In this document: positions 7,201 through 13,049 of the stretch, piece after piece
How positions within the stretch are numbered: position 1 is the stretch's first letter
Layout of the letters: each line of letters opens with the position of its first letter
Origin: JALZHR01 sp036389695
GTDB lineage: Bacteria; Acidobacteriota; Blastocatellia; Pyrinomonadales; Pyrinomonadaceae
Length of the DNA: 15,144 bases
Direction: 5' to 3'
NCBI GenBank assembly: GCA_036389695.1
Contig: DASVWG010000422.1
Span: 1 to 15,144, forward strand
Made by a program: the position numbers and the translations under genes
Notes under the pieces: model-generated
Databases searched by the model: none
The model's input: the letters and a program-made list of their open reading frames with translations, nothing else
Told to the model about the DNA's origin: nothing

Positions 7201-9825
7201 GTCGTGACGATCAAAGACCAGGCGAACAAGCAAAGACGCTCGATTACAAACGCGTTCGGGCAGCTCATCAGAGTTGACGAGCCGGATATCAACAACAACG
7301 ACCAACTCGGTGCTGTCGACGCGCCGAATCAGCCAACTTATTATCTTTATGATACGCTCGATAATCTGATGACCGTCAAACAGGGCGGCACTTTCGCGCA
7401 GCCGGAGCAGGTTAGAAGTTTTGTTTATGACTCGCTTTCCCGGGTTAAATCGGCGAGCAGTCCTGAATCGGGACTTATTCAATACACGTATGATAAGCTC
7501 GGAAATCTGAAAACCAAACGCGACGTCAGAAATATCAAAACCATCTACGACTATGACGCGCTGAATCGCGTTATACAGAGGTGTTATAAATTGCTTGCCG
7601 GCAGCTCTAGTTCTCTTGGGGCGACGACCTGCGCGAACAACCCGGAAACGGCGGAGCCGAACACGCCGGACGTGACTTATAATTACGACGGCACGTATTA
7701 CGACGCGCAGAATATGCCGCAAACGGCGACCGGCGCGGTCAAAGGCAAGCTGACGAGCATCAAATCGAGCATCTCGCGAACAAACTATATGGCATTCGAC
7801 GCGATGGGTAGAGTGACCGCGAGTCAGCAAATCACCGGCGACACCGCTCCCGACCCGATGACTTACACTTACAACTTGTCGGGCGCGCTGGTCGAACAAA
7901 AATACCCATCCGGCAGAGTCGTCAAAAACGCGCTGGACGCGAACGGCGATTTAACAACCGTGCAGAGCAAAAAGAATCAGAACGCCGGATACTGGAACTA
8001 CGCGCAGCATTTTACATACACAACAGCCGGTGCAATCAGCTCGATGCAGCTCGGCAACGGCAGATGGGAATCGACACAGTTTAACTCAAGATTGCAGCCG
8101 ACGCAGATAGCGCTCGGTTCGACAAAAGATGCGACCGATAAATTAAAGCTGAATTTTACCTATAGCACGACGCCGACCTCAACCGACAACAACGGTACTG
8201 TGTTGAGTCAGACGATTACTGCCCCAACCGAAACTAGAGGCGGTACGACTTATAACGGGTTTACCGCGACGCAAATTTACACCTATGATTCTTTAAATAG
8301 AATCAAGCAGGCAGTAGAAACGATTCCCGGACAAACGGGCTGGAAACAGACTTTCAAATACGACCGGTACGGCAACCGTAATTTCGATTACGGCACGAAC
8401 CCGCAAGCGCCTGAAACAACGAGTCCGAGCTTACAAGCGACGCTACCGAAAGTCATCAATCCCGAGGTTCTCACGACAAACAACCGATTCAAATCTGACC
8501 AGGATAATGACGGAATAAATGATTATCTTTATGACGCGGCGGGCAATACGACGAAAGACGCCTCGGGCAGAAGCTTCGCCTACGACGCTGAGAATAAACA
8601 GATTGAAGTCAAAGACGCGAGTAATCAAATCATCGGCACATACTTTTACGACGGAGATGGAAGGCGAGTCAGGAAGATCGCCGGAAATGAAGTGACGCTA
8701 TTCTTCTACGACGCATCGGGCAAACTCGTGGCGGAATATGCGAATCAAATCAGCAGCAGTCCGCAGGCGAATTATTTGACAGCCGATCACCTGGGAAGCT
8801 CGCGCATTAATACCGATAAAAACGGGGACGTCACGGCGAGACACGATTATCAGCCTTTCGGCGAAGAAATTGGCAGAGCAAGTTACGGCGCGGATAATAT
8901 CAAGAAAAAGTTTACCGGGTATGAACGCGATATCGAGACTGATTTGGATTTTGCTCAGGCAAGAATGTATGCAAACAGGTTAGGGAGATTTACCACTGTC
9001 GATCCTATTGCCCTGACAAAGGACAGACTGTATTCTCCGCAAACCATTAATCTTTATGCTTACTCTAAAAATTGTCCTCTTAGCTTTATTGATCCACTAG
9101 GTGAAAAAGTCCAGGGCGCCGATAAAAATTCGCAGGACAAATATGATGCTTACAAAAAATGGGTCGAAGACCAATATAAAAAAGACCCCAAAAAATTTGC
9201 CGGGTTAATGGCTGCTATAAAAACTCTTGAAGAGTCCGGAGTATTGTATAGAATATCGGTAACTACTTCCAGTAAGCTCGGTGAAGGCGTAGAAGGTTCA
9301 GTTGATATTTCATCTGACGGGAAAAGCATAGATATAAACGTCGTTCTCTCAGGCGGCTCGAATCAGGAGTTTTCACAAAATACGCTGTTTGCTCATGAAC
9401 TGGAACATGCGCGTCAATTTAACGAGGGAGAGTGGGGTTTTGTATTAGAACCTGATAAAAAAGGCACTATCACAATTAATGGCAAGAAATACAGAGCTGA
9501 TAAGCTTGGGTATGATATCGGAGACGAAACCAAAGCGTGGCAAGCGATGATTCCAGCCGCTAATGGCTTGGATATGTCCGTCAAAGTTCCACATGGTTCC
9601 AATGAGCTGCCTATCTTACAACGACTTGATGGTGCCAAGGAAAAAGATGCCGATAATATAATTGCGAGAATTAATAATGATTATAAAGATATGAAGAAAG
9701 TTGCTAAAGAAGGCTTTGGCGACAGAATTAACCTTCCGAAGGGAACTGCGCTGAAAGCTACGGATTTCGAAAGTAAACAGGGAAGGCGCGCCTTCGGTTG
9801 TGTTGGCGGAGGGTGTAAATGGTAA
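4213..9825 (+). CDS. Rhs/YD-repeat polymorphic toxin with C-terminal HExxH metallopeptidase tip
   Basis: The product has 1870 residues. A long charged N-region (1-42, rich in K, N and Q) precedes a hydrophobic core (43-64) and a probable signal cleavage near FG/QQ (65-66). The N-terminal region runs to about 440. YD repeats follow (YDNMGR at 932, YDGDGR at 1479 and many others), which in known Rhs proteins form a hollow cocoon around the toxin. The hallmark core end runs from VDPI (D1597) to NLYAYSKNCPLSFIDPLG, with DPLG at 1627-1630. The variable tip is 1631-1870. It begins with a lysine-rich helix and carries FAHELEHA, an HExxH zinc-peptidase motif (H1728, E1729, H1732); E1772 in GDETKAW is a candidate third ligand. 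I infer a secreted protease toxin. The tip is visibly more AT-rich and Lys/Asn-rich than the core, as expected for an exchangeable cassette. The next gene overlaps its stop by 7 nt. Confidence 0.92.
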   Translation: MRTINFIAKNNQNQVNQSNKNIKESKEKRANKVVTDLRNKKIAVNIFSPLLSLCLVLLLFSTVFGQQSTKNTADQVLRSNGRVNPSSLGMEMDISLGSYPARGINLPLGLSYSSKLWRFDQLGTVPLSNGTSNIFVIPRYSENAASGWTTSLSQAFIEYTGEMNHFDDYGRPLQETYDPGQQIPPGDNYIQRVIVYLPGGGSHELIAQQEPIGINPAQGLPANAWEGTYYTTDGSGLKYVQDSANNIFVLWMPDGSFYTFKTGNTEPKSSTDATPVRRAKRLTDAHGNYAEFKLPENSAEQQSYPYGYWSDTLGRKFPVMVPRETPAMPADTEVLEKSFVMPGINANTPYKLRWKRLQGTSAATSALTPNQGYQLKYAGHTQMINSPPNFSPSLFSSSLQMSPCSGDHLKVLEQGELFNPVVLAEVEMPNGAKYRFTYNEYGEIDRIHYPTGGYEAMQYGAVPSLAELAAPYQMSNRGVTSRLIYESIGDTTADTWTYTVEKSENNFRTSTIAPDGTRNDRFMHRGLPPPTCSQQTSLGSAQNYYGTRWGYDNALAGMPYEERAFDSNGALKQRTITRWTATNTTTPLTLYPARYVQRNARILSTETIAYESATTGLSSVTTMEYDTDADDLGSPLNVTKTTQYAFRSSAWDSSISPGQAPPAGVSSPGLPQGLTAVRSAVTSYLSNTAYRDRNLVKLPVEIVVRDGQDVPKAKTTIQYDQTGRLESASITGAPGWTNLGTSVRGLATTATVWEDLGESSETIETYTDYDQFGNVRKTYNANGMTEIKYTDNFSAGGSRNSYAFPTEVTSPQVNGASFVTTTKYEYETGLMIAITDLNGLETRVEYVDPLRRPTKTSNYYQNQPVGNSAETIYGTPDTNGQFPASQRFIKSRTQIDENNWKEGYAWMDGLGRNIKTQSIDAAAGDVFTVSEYDNMGRVIKTSNPFRNISQPGCATNIYCSTTTYDAAGRPWKVKTADGAEVEIAYSLATTGSQLGTVVTIKDQANKQRRSITNAFGQLIRVDEPDINNNDQLGAVDAPNQPTYYLYDTLDNLMTVKQGGTFAQPEQVRSFVYDSLSRVKSASSPESGLIQYTYDKLGNLKTKRDVRNIKTIYDYDALNRVIQRCYKLLAGSSSSLGATTCANNPETAEPNTPDVTYNYDGTYYDAQNMPQTATGAVKGKLTSIKSSISRTNYMAFDAMGRVTASQQITGDTAPDPMTYTYNLSGALVEQKYPSGRVVKNALDANGDLTTVQSKKNQNAGYWNYAQHFTYTTAGAISSMQLGNGRWESTQFNSRLQPTQIALGSTKDATDKLKLNFTYSTTPTSTDNNGTVLSQTITAPTETRGGTTYNGFTATQIYTYDSLNRIKQAVETIPGQTGWKQTFKYDRYGNRNFDYGTNPQAPETTSPSLQATLPKVINPEVLTTNNRFKSDQDNDGINDYLYDAAGNTTKDASGRSFAYDAENKQIEVKDASNQIIGTYFYDGDGRRVRKIAGNEVTLFFYDASGKLVAEYANQISSSPQANYLTADHLGSSRINTDKNGDVTARHDYQPFGEEIGRASYGADNIKKKFTGYERDIETDLDFAQARMYANRLGRFTTVDPIALTKDRLYSPQTINLYAYSKNCPLSFIDPLGEKVQGADKNSQDKYDAYKKWVEDQYKKDPKKFAGLMAAIKTLEESGVLYRISVTTSSKLGEGVEGSVDISSDGKSIDINVVLSGGSNQEFSQNTLFAHELEHARQFNEGEWGFVLEPDKKGTITINGKKYRADKLGYDIGDETKAWQAMIPAANGLDMSVKVPHGSNELPILQRLDGAKEKDADNIIARINNDYKDMKKVAKEGFGDRINLPKGTALKATDFESKQGRRAFGCVGGGCKW
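9808..9813 (+). promoter_or_regulatory. Internal ribosome binding site for the immunity gene
   Basis: GGAGGG within the last codons of the Rhs gene lies 5 nt before ATG 9819. It is one of the best Shine-Dalgarno sequences in the window. It supports the short-overlap start and coupled translation of toxin and partner. Confidence 0.7.
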
Positions 9826-10343
9826 AGAACTTCTTTAAAAAAAGACTTTTTTTCATTCTGGTATTATCTCTATCAGCTGTGTGTTTTTTAGACTTTAATG
9901 TGTTGGCACAGCAAAATGTAGATTTCCTGGATCTTAAAATCAAAACTAAAGATAAAAGAACTTTAGTTAAAAGTATAAATATACTTACGGAGAAACTCCG
10001 AAAAGAAAAATGGGCTGAAGTATATGATTTGCTTTTGAGAGATCCGGTCGAGGGTAGAACAAAAGAAGAATTTGTTCGGGAAATGGAAGAAGATTCTAAA
10101 AACCCGGCTCTGAATCGGAAAGTAATTAAATTTTCACCAAAGAGTTTTCTTGTTTTTAAGAACGAAGAAAACAGGGAACAGGTGCGTATATCGGGTTGTC
10201 TGAATGTATCGGCAAAGGGTGGTAAATATAAATATTGGGGGACGCTGGACGCTGAGCGTAATGGCACGGAAAAATGGTTTTTTACTTCACTGCCTATAGT
10301 TAATCCTAACTCAAGTAGCGGCGGTCCGAAAACTTGTGATTAG
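9819..10343 (+). CDS. Probable exported immunity protein for the Rhs metallopeptidase tip
   Basis: The product has 174 residues. Residues 1-31 are a signal peptide: basic MVKNFFKKR, hydrophobic LFFILVLSLSAVCFL, and a cleavage site after VLA before QQ. The mature part begins DFLDLKIKTKDKRTLVKSI, then has an amphipathic helix (ILTEKLRKEKWAEVYDLL), a GRTKEEFVREME segment and later beta strands ending EKWFFTSLPIV. The W-x-x-V-Y-x-L-L ... R-T-K-E-E-F pattern is what I associate with small NTF2-like or cystatin-like folds, but I cannot assign a family. The start overlaps the Rhs stop by 7 nt with a strong ribosome site, the usual arrangement for toxin and immunity. Its export implies that protection is needed in the periplasm or at the membrane, which fits a protease toxin acting outside the cytoplasm. 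It may instead be an inhibitor, chaperone or second effector. Confidence 0.75.
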   Translation: MVKNFFKKRLFFILVLSLSAVCFLDFNVLAQQNVDFLDLKIKTKDKRTLVKSINILTEKLRKEKWAEVYDLLLRDPVEGRTKEEFVREMEEDSKNPALNRKVIKFSPKSFLVFKNEENREQVRISGCLNVSAKGGKYKYWGTLDAERNGTEKWFFTSLPIVNPNSSSGGPKTCD

Positions 10344-10373
10344 CCGGCAGAGTCAAATTTCAGTTAAACAGTT

Positions 10374-10408
10374 TGCCGGAACTGACCGGAAACCGGCATT
10401 CTATTTTT
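10374..10408 (+). terminator. Rho-independent terminator of the Rhs operon
   Basis: TGCCGG (10374-10379) pairs with CCGGCA (10393-10398) around a 13-nt loop, followed by a T-rich run (TTCTATTTTT, to 10408). It lies 31 nt past the immunity stop. The loop holds a further CCGG that could form an alternative CCGG-AAA-CCGG hairpin. It is well placed to end the FG-GAP/Rhs/immunity transcript before the converging P-loop gene. Confidence 0.6.
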
Positions 10409-10544
10409 AATCGATTTACTTTTACTTTAAAGATATTGGTTAAATGATATATTTGGATTATGATTTCAACCGCAATTTAACACTAAAATTTATTGCCTGA
10501 AGAAATTTTTACAGAATATGCCCAATTCCGGTTTCGCTCTGCTA

Positions 10545-11099
10545 TTAAATATTTAAAACTTTTTTTATTCTGTCGTCTAAATCAATTATCTCGCGTTTAA
10601 TACACACGACGCTGCTTTTAAGTCGCTCATCATGACAAAGCCCGAGAATTAAGCTATTGAGATGTTCAATGTAAGCTCGATTTAAAGCAGCTTTACCTTC
10701 TGCCGGTATTAGCTCAATGCCGGGTTGCAGCACAATAAGCACGTTAAAGTATTTGTTCGTCACTTCAAAGCATTGCTCAATATATCTTTCTAATTCCGGG
10801 AAATTGACTTCCGTACTGCCCTGAATATCGGCGAGAGTATAAGCCATTAAGTCCACAGGAGTTCTATCAGTGATAAAGGATTGTTGTTGAGAAGCCCAAA
10901 TTTCCACATATGAAATCAATATTTGCTTTTGAATTTCAAGGCGCCTTTTAAAGTCAAGTGGCTGAGCGGGGTCTAAGCCGTTTTGGCGGAAAATTTCACT
11001 TGTGCTTGTTTTCACGAGCGGTTTTTTAGTCTGTACAGAAAGTGCCTCCGCTAATGTTGTTTTGCCGGTGCGGTGTGCACCACAAAGTCCTATACTCAT
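10545..11099 (-). CDS. Small P-loop NTPase, nucleoside/nucleotide-kinase-like (AAA_28-type)
   Basis: The product has 184 residues. The Walker A motif is GAHRTGKTT (7-15), at the extreme N-terminus. A second signature, ITDRTPVDLMAYTLAD (76-91), resembles the DR-x-P-x-D-x-x-A-Y motif of NadR/AAA_28-type kinases and deoxynucleoside kinases, where the DR segment contributes to substrate binding. A core strand VLIVLQPGIEL (120-130) follows, and the C-terminus is a charged helix. No signal or membrane segment is present, so it is cytosolic. Proteins of this look occur in phages and accessory regions; the substrate is unknown. The start ATG lies 5 nt beyond the premature stop of the truncated tmk, same strand, with no strong ribosome site but a TATAAT about 20 nt upstream. 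It converges on the Rhs operon. It could be passenger cargo or could supply a kinase activity where tmk was broken; the latter is speculation. Confidence 0.75.
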   Translation of the reverse strand: MSIGLCGAHRTGKTTLAEALSVQTKKPLVKTSTSEIFRQNGLDPAQPLDFKRRLEIQKQILISYVEIWASQQQSFITDRTPVDLMAYTLADIQGSTEVNFPELERYIEQCFEVTNKYFNVLIVLQPGIELIPAEGKAALNRAYIEHLNSLILGLCHDERLKSSVVCIKREIIDLDDRIKKVLNI

Positions 11100-11104
11100 G
11101 TTGA

Positions 11105-11524
11105 CTAAAAAAATCTTAAATTATAGAGTCTGCATACCCGACTTACATATAGCCTAAATTGAGTTATATATGTACTTACCGTGTCGGGTAACATTTTCAG
11201 GCATAACAAGCTTGGATAGGCGGCGCTCGCGTCGGCAAAGCGGTCGGAGATGACGATTTTTCCTTTTTCCAGCGCGGGCATAACGGGAAATTCGACGTGG
11301 CGCGCACGGTCGGCGGCGAAAAACAGAAGCACGGCGAGCGGCGCGACCGTTTCTACGGCTTCCGGAAACGCTCCGCGCAGGCGGCGACCGCGCGGCGTTC
11401 CGCTCGGCTCGCAAGTCGTCAGAATGTTGTCGCCTTTCAGACGCAGCTCGCCGGCAAGCAGGCGCGCTTGCGTCGATTTGCCGCTGCCGTCAATGCCTTC
11501 AAAAGTGATAAATTTACCGCGCAA
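11105..11524 (-). pseudogene. tmk: 5' part of thymidylate kinase, truncated by insertion
   Basis: Thymidylate kinase makes dTDP from dTMP and is normally about 205-215 residues and essential. This frame begins at a TTG (11524), 5 nt after the hfq stop, and gives MRGKFITFEG, the P-loop GIDGSGKST (10-18), CEPSGTPRGRRLR (38-50, replacing the family's REPGGTPxGxxIR) and ISDRFADASAAY (92-103). Homology ends at AAY; the next 35 or so residues (from about 11214 down) are unlike any kinase and stop at 11105. The missing PDLTLFFDLPVE strand is found 9 kb away on the same strand at 2137-2066. The lid and the C-terminal half are absent, so this product should be inactive. A gene break in vivo is the simplest reading; misassembly must be excluded. 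Confidence 0.85.
11120..11125 (-). promoter_or_regulatory. Candidate -10 box for the P-loop gene
   Basis: The minus strand reads TATAAT 20 nt before ATG 11099. A 17-nt spacer gives ATGTAA as the -35, only a 3/6 match. A start here would leave a leader of about 13 nt, consistent with the lack of a ribosome site. It would lie inside non-homologous island sequence fused to tmk. Confidence 0.25.
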
Positions 11525-11529
11525 GATTT

Positions 11530-11811
11530 CTACTCTGCTGTCGAAGTGGTCGAAGTGGTCGCCGTTGTTGATGCCGGTGCGGGCGCAAAATCAGTCCGTT
11601 TTCGCTGTTCCTGTGAAATGGTCGAAATGGCGTGTTTGAAAATGAGAAAGTCCTGCCCGCCGACGTCCAGCAAAACCGAAAATTTATCGAAGCTTTTAAT
11701 CCTGCCGGAAAGCGTTGCGCCGTGCAGAAGATGAATCAGCACTGTCATTCTCTCGCGGCGAGCCGTGTTCAAAAAAGCATCTTGAATATTCTGCGACGGA
11801 GCTTTTTCCAT
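11530..11811 (-). CDS. hfq: RNA chaperone Hfq
   Basis: The product has 93 residues. The Sm fold runs from about residue 8 to 68. QDAFLNTARRER (10-21) carries the conserved Q and the rim arginines. Next come LIHLLHGATLSGRIKSFDKFSVLL and the Sm2 motif FKHAISTI, where the usual Y of YKHA is F. The C-terminal tail after RKRTDF is low-complexity (APAPASTTATTSTTSTAE) and disordered. Hfq forms hexameric rings that pair small RNAs with mRNAs. It follows miaA, as in many bacteria, but here across an intergenic palindrome and with its own strong promoter. The tmk remnant begins 5 nt after its stop. A moderate AAGAG ribosome site precedes the ATG. Confidence 0.95.
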   Translation of the reverse strand: MEKAPSQNIQDAFLNTARRERMTVLIHLLHGATLSGRIKSFDKFSVLLDVGGQDFLIFKHAISTISQEQRKRTDFAPAPASTTATTSTTSTAE

Positions 11812-11855
11812 GACAATTTCTCTTTTATTAAGTTGGATTTATGACTGCAAAAATG

Positions 11856-11883
11856 ATTATAGCAAATTTAGGCAGACTGACAA
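11856..11883 (-). promoter_or_regulatory. Sigma-70-type promoter of hfq
   Basis: The minus strand carries TTGTCA (11883-11878, 5/6 match to TTGACA), a 16-nt spacer and a perfect TATAAT (11861-11856). A start about 7 nt on leaves a leader near 38 nt before the hfq ATG at 11811. This is the best promoter in the window. It means hfq and the tmk remnant need not depend on miaA transcription. Confidence 0.7.
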
Positions 11884-11908
11884 GAAAAATTTCACAAGCC
11901 GCAGCTTT

Positions 11909-12057
11909 AAACGATGAACGATAAACGCGGAACGATGAACGAATTACGAATTTTAAGTTTTAAATTTTAAATTAATGATTTTCAATAACTTAAACTCACA
12001 ATTCAAAATTCAAAACTTTCCGTCGTTCATCGTTCATCGTTCCGCGTTTCTCGTTCC
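11909..12057. repeat. Word-repeat palindrome built on AACGATGAACGA
   Basis: The left arm (11909-11942) and right arm (12021-12057) are inverted copies of AACGATGAACGATAAACGCGG-type words. The core AAACGCGGAACGATGAACGA (11923-11942) is a perfect 20-bp match to the complement of 12030-12049. The centre is AT-rich and itself repetitive (AATTTTAAG, AATTCAAAA words). The right arm includes the miaA stop (12029-12027) and about nine preceding codons, so the final residues ERETRNDER are written by the repeat. In a miaA transcript it would form a strong hairpin. Confidence 0.85.
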
Positions 12058-12986
12058 AGAATCTGTTTCCACAGATTCGCCTGCGTTTCGCGCTCGTCGC
12101 CGAAGCCCGCGAGCCATTCGACGCCCGCTTCGCGCCGAAACCAGGTCATCTGGCGCTTGGCGTAATTCCGCACGTCCTGTTTGGTTTGCTCAATCGCGCT
12201 TTCCAGCGTTCTTTCGCCGCGTAAGTATTCGCAAGCGCGGCGATAACCGTGCGCGCCGAGCGCGTTTGTGTCGTCGCGCAAGCCTTTTTCCCTCAGTGCG
12301 CGGACTTCTTCAATTAAGCCTTTTTCAAAATGTTTTTCGGCGCGCGCGTTTATCCTCGCGTAAAGCAAATCGCGCGGCGGGCTTAAAGCGAAAATCCTGA
12401 TTCTTCCGGCAAATTCGGGCGGTTTTTCACGTTTCGGCTGGACTTCCGACAGACGCTTTCCGGTTTGAAAATAAACTTCCAGCGCGCGCGTCACGCGCGC
12501 GTAGTCGCGCGGAAAAAGTTTTTCCGCCGCCGCTTTATCGACTCTTTGCAAAATTTTATGCAAGTGTTCAGCACCTTTTTTCTCTTTGATTTTTCTTAAT
12601 TTTTCGCGCAGCTTTTCGTCCGTTTTCGGGCTTTCAAAAAAAGGCTGGCGCAAAGCTCTAAGATAAAAACCCGTGCCGCCGACCAGAATCGGAATTTTCG
12701 CGCGCGCTTCGATTTCGTAGATTTTCGCGGCGGCATCTTTTGCCCAATCCGCCGCCGTGTAATTGATTTCCGGCGCGACGTAATCAATCAAATGATGCGG
12801 CACGCCGCGTTTTTCTTCTTCGGTCGGTTTCGCCGTCGCAATCTGGATTTCCTTGTAAATCTGCACCGAATCGCAGTTGATAATCTCGCCGCCGACGCGT
12901 AAAGCAAGCTCGACGCCGAGCGCGGTTTTGCCCGAAGCGGTCGAGCCGACAATGGCGTAAATCGGTTTTTTAATCTGCGTTTTCAT
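12027..12986 (-). CDS. miaA: tRNA dimethylallyltransferase
   Basis: The product has 319 residues, normal for the family. It adds a dimethylallyl group to A37 of tRNAs that read UNN codons. Motifs: P-loop GSTASGKT (14-21), DSVQIYK (39-45; the Asp is the conserved catalytic residue after the P-loop), and GGTGFYLRAL (103-112) by the substrate channel. ARVTRALEVY and the later QTKQDVRNYAKRQMTWFRR match conserved MiaA segments. ATG 12986 is chosen. The longer frame from a TTG at 13022 adds 12 residues with no family match and runs through a likely -10 region. The last residues are encoded by the inverted repeat described at 12021-12057 and are not conserved. It diverges from the GH92 gene. Confidence 0.95.
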   Translation of the reverse strand: MKTQIKKPIYAIVGSTASGKTALGVELALRVGGEIINCDSVQIYKEIQIATAKPTEEEKRGVPHHLIDYVAPEINYTAADWAKDAAAKIYEIEARAKIPILVGGTGFYLRALRQPFFESPKTDEKLREKLRKIKEKKGAEHLHKILQRVDKAAAEKLFPRDYARVTRALEVYFQTGKRLSEVQPKREKPPEFAGRIRIFALSPPRDLLYARINARAEKHFEKGLIEEVRALREKGLRDDTNALGAHGYRRACEYLRGERTLESAIEQTKQDVRNYAKRQMTWFRREAGVEWLAGFGDERETQANLWKQILERETRNDER

Positions 12987-12999
12987 TTCGTATCGGTTG

Positions 13000-13027
13000 A
13001 GTATATTATCTAAAAATCGCAAGTCTA
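13000..13027 (-). promoter_or_regulatory. Candidate promoter of miaA
   Basis: The minus strand has TAGACT (13027-13022, 4/6), a 16-nt spacer and TATACT (13005-13000, 5/6); an overlapping GATAAT (13010-13005) is an alternative -10. Either start gives a leader of only about 7-12 nt, fitting the absence of a ribosome site before ATG 12986. Confidence 0.35.
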
Positions 13028-13049
13028 TTTAACCATTTGGAAATCAAAA

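Larger units (their letters stand above)
2138..11214. mobile_element. Rhs toxin island inserted in tmk (approximate limits)
   Basis: Left limit: tmk 3' homology ends near 2134-2137 and the toxin-tip fragment begins. Right limit: tmk 5' homology ends at ...GCCTATC (minus strand), near 11215. The two halves have the same orientation and correct order, so one insertion of about 9.1 kb, with loss of roughly 35 codons at the target, explains the layout. I see no transposase, integrase, terminal inverted repeat or target-site duplication, so the mechanism is open; homologous exchange of Rhs modules or an illegitimate insertion are both possible. Confidence 0.6.

Noticed and set aside
7057..7899. 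A 280-residue open frame antisense to the Rhs gene.
   Set aside because: Arg/Val-rich shadow frame of YD-repeat codons, with no domain pattern or ribosome site. Other antisense frames in rhs, the FG-GAP gene and GH92 were rejected for the same reason.
754..10359. CAGAGTCAAAT recurs at 757-767, 2120-2130 and 10349-10359, with a 14-bp match (GGCAGAGTCAAATT) between the first and last, as if marking island ends.
   Set aside because: The copy at 2120 is tmk coding sequence (D-L-T-L codons on the minus strand). About one 14-bp match is expected by chance in a window of this size, so no att-site claim is justified.
11150..11215. GCCTAAA...TTTCAGGC with flanking ATAAC near the right tmk junction, possibly an integron attC site.
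   Set aside because: The core boxes do not match the RYYYAAC/GTTRRRY consensus, and there is no integrase or cassette array.
2100..11250. Transposase, integrase, terminal inverted repeats or target duplication around the island.
   Set aside because: Both junctions were examined by eye and no matching direct or inverted repeat was found; no recombinase frame lies inside.
12987..13022. Longer miaA start at TTG 13022.
   Set aside because: Adds 12 unconserved residues and overlaps the likely -10 region; ATG 12986 sits just before the P-loop as in the family.
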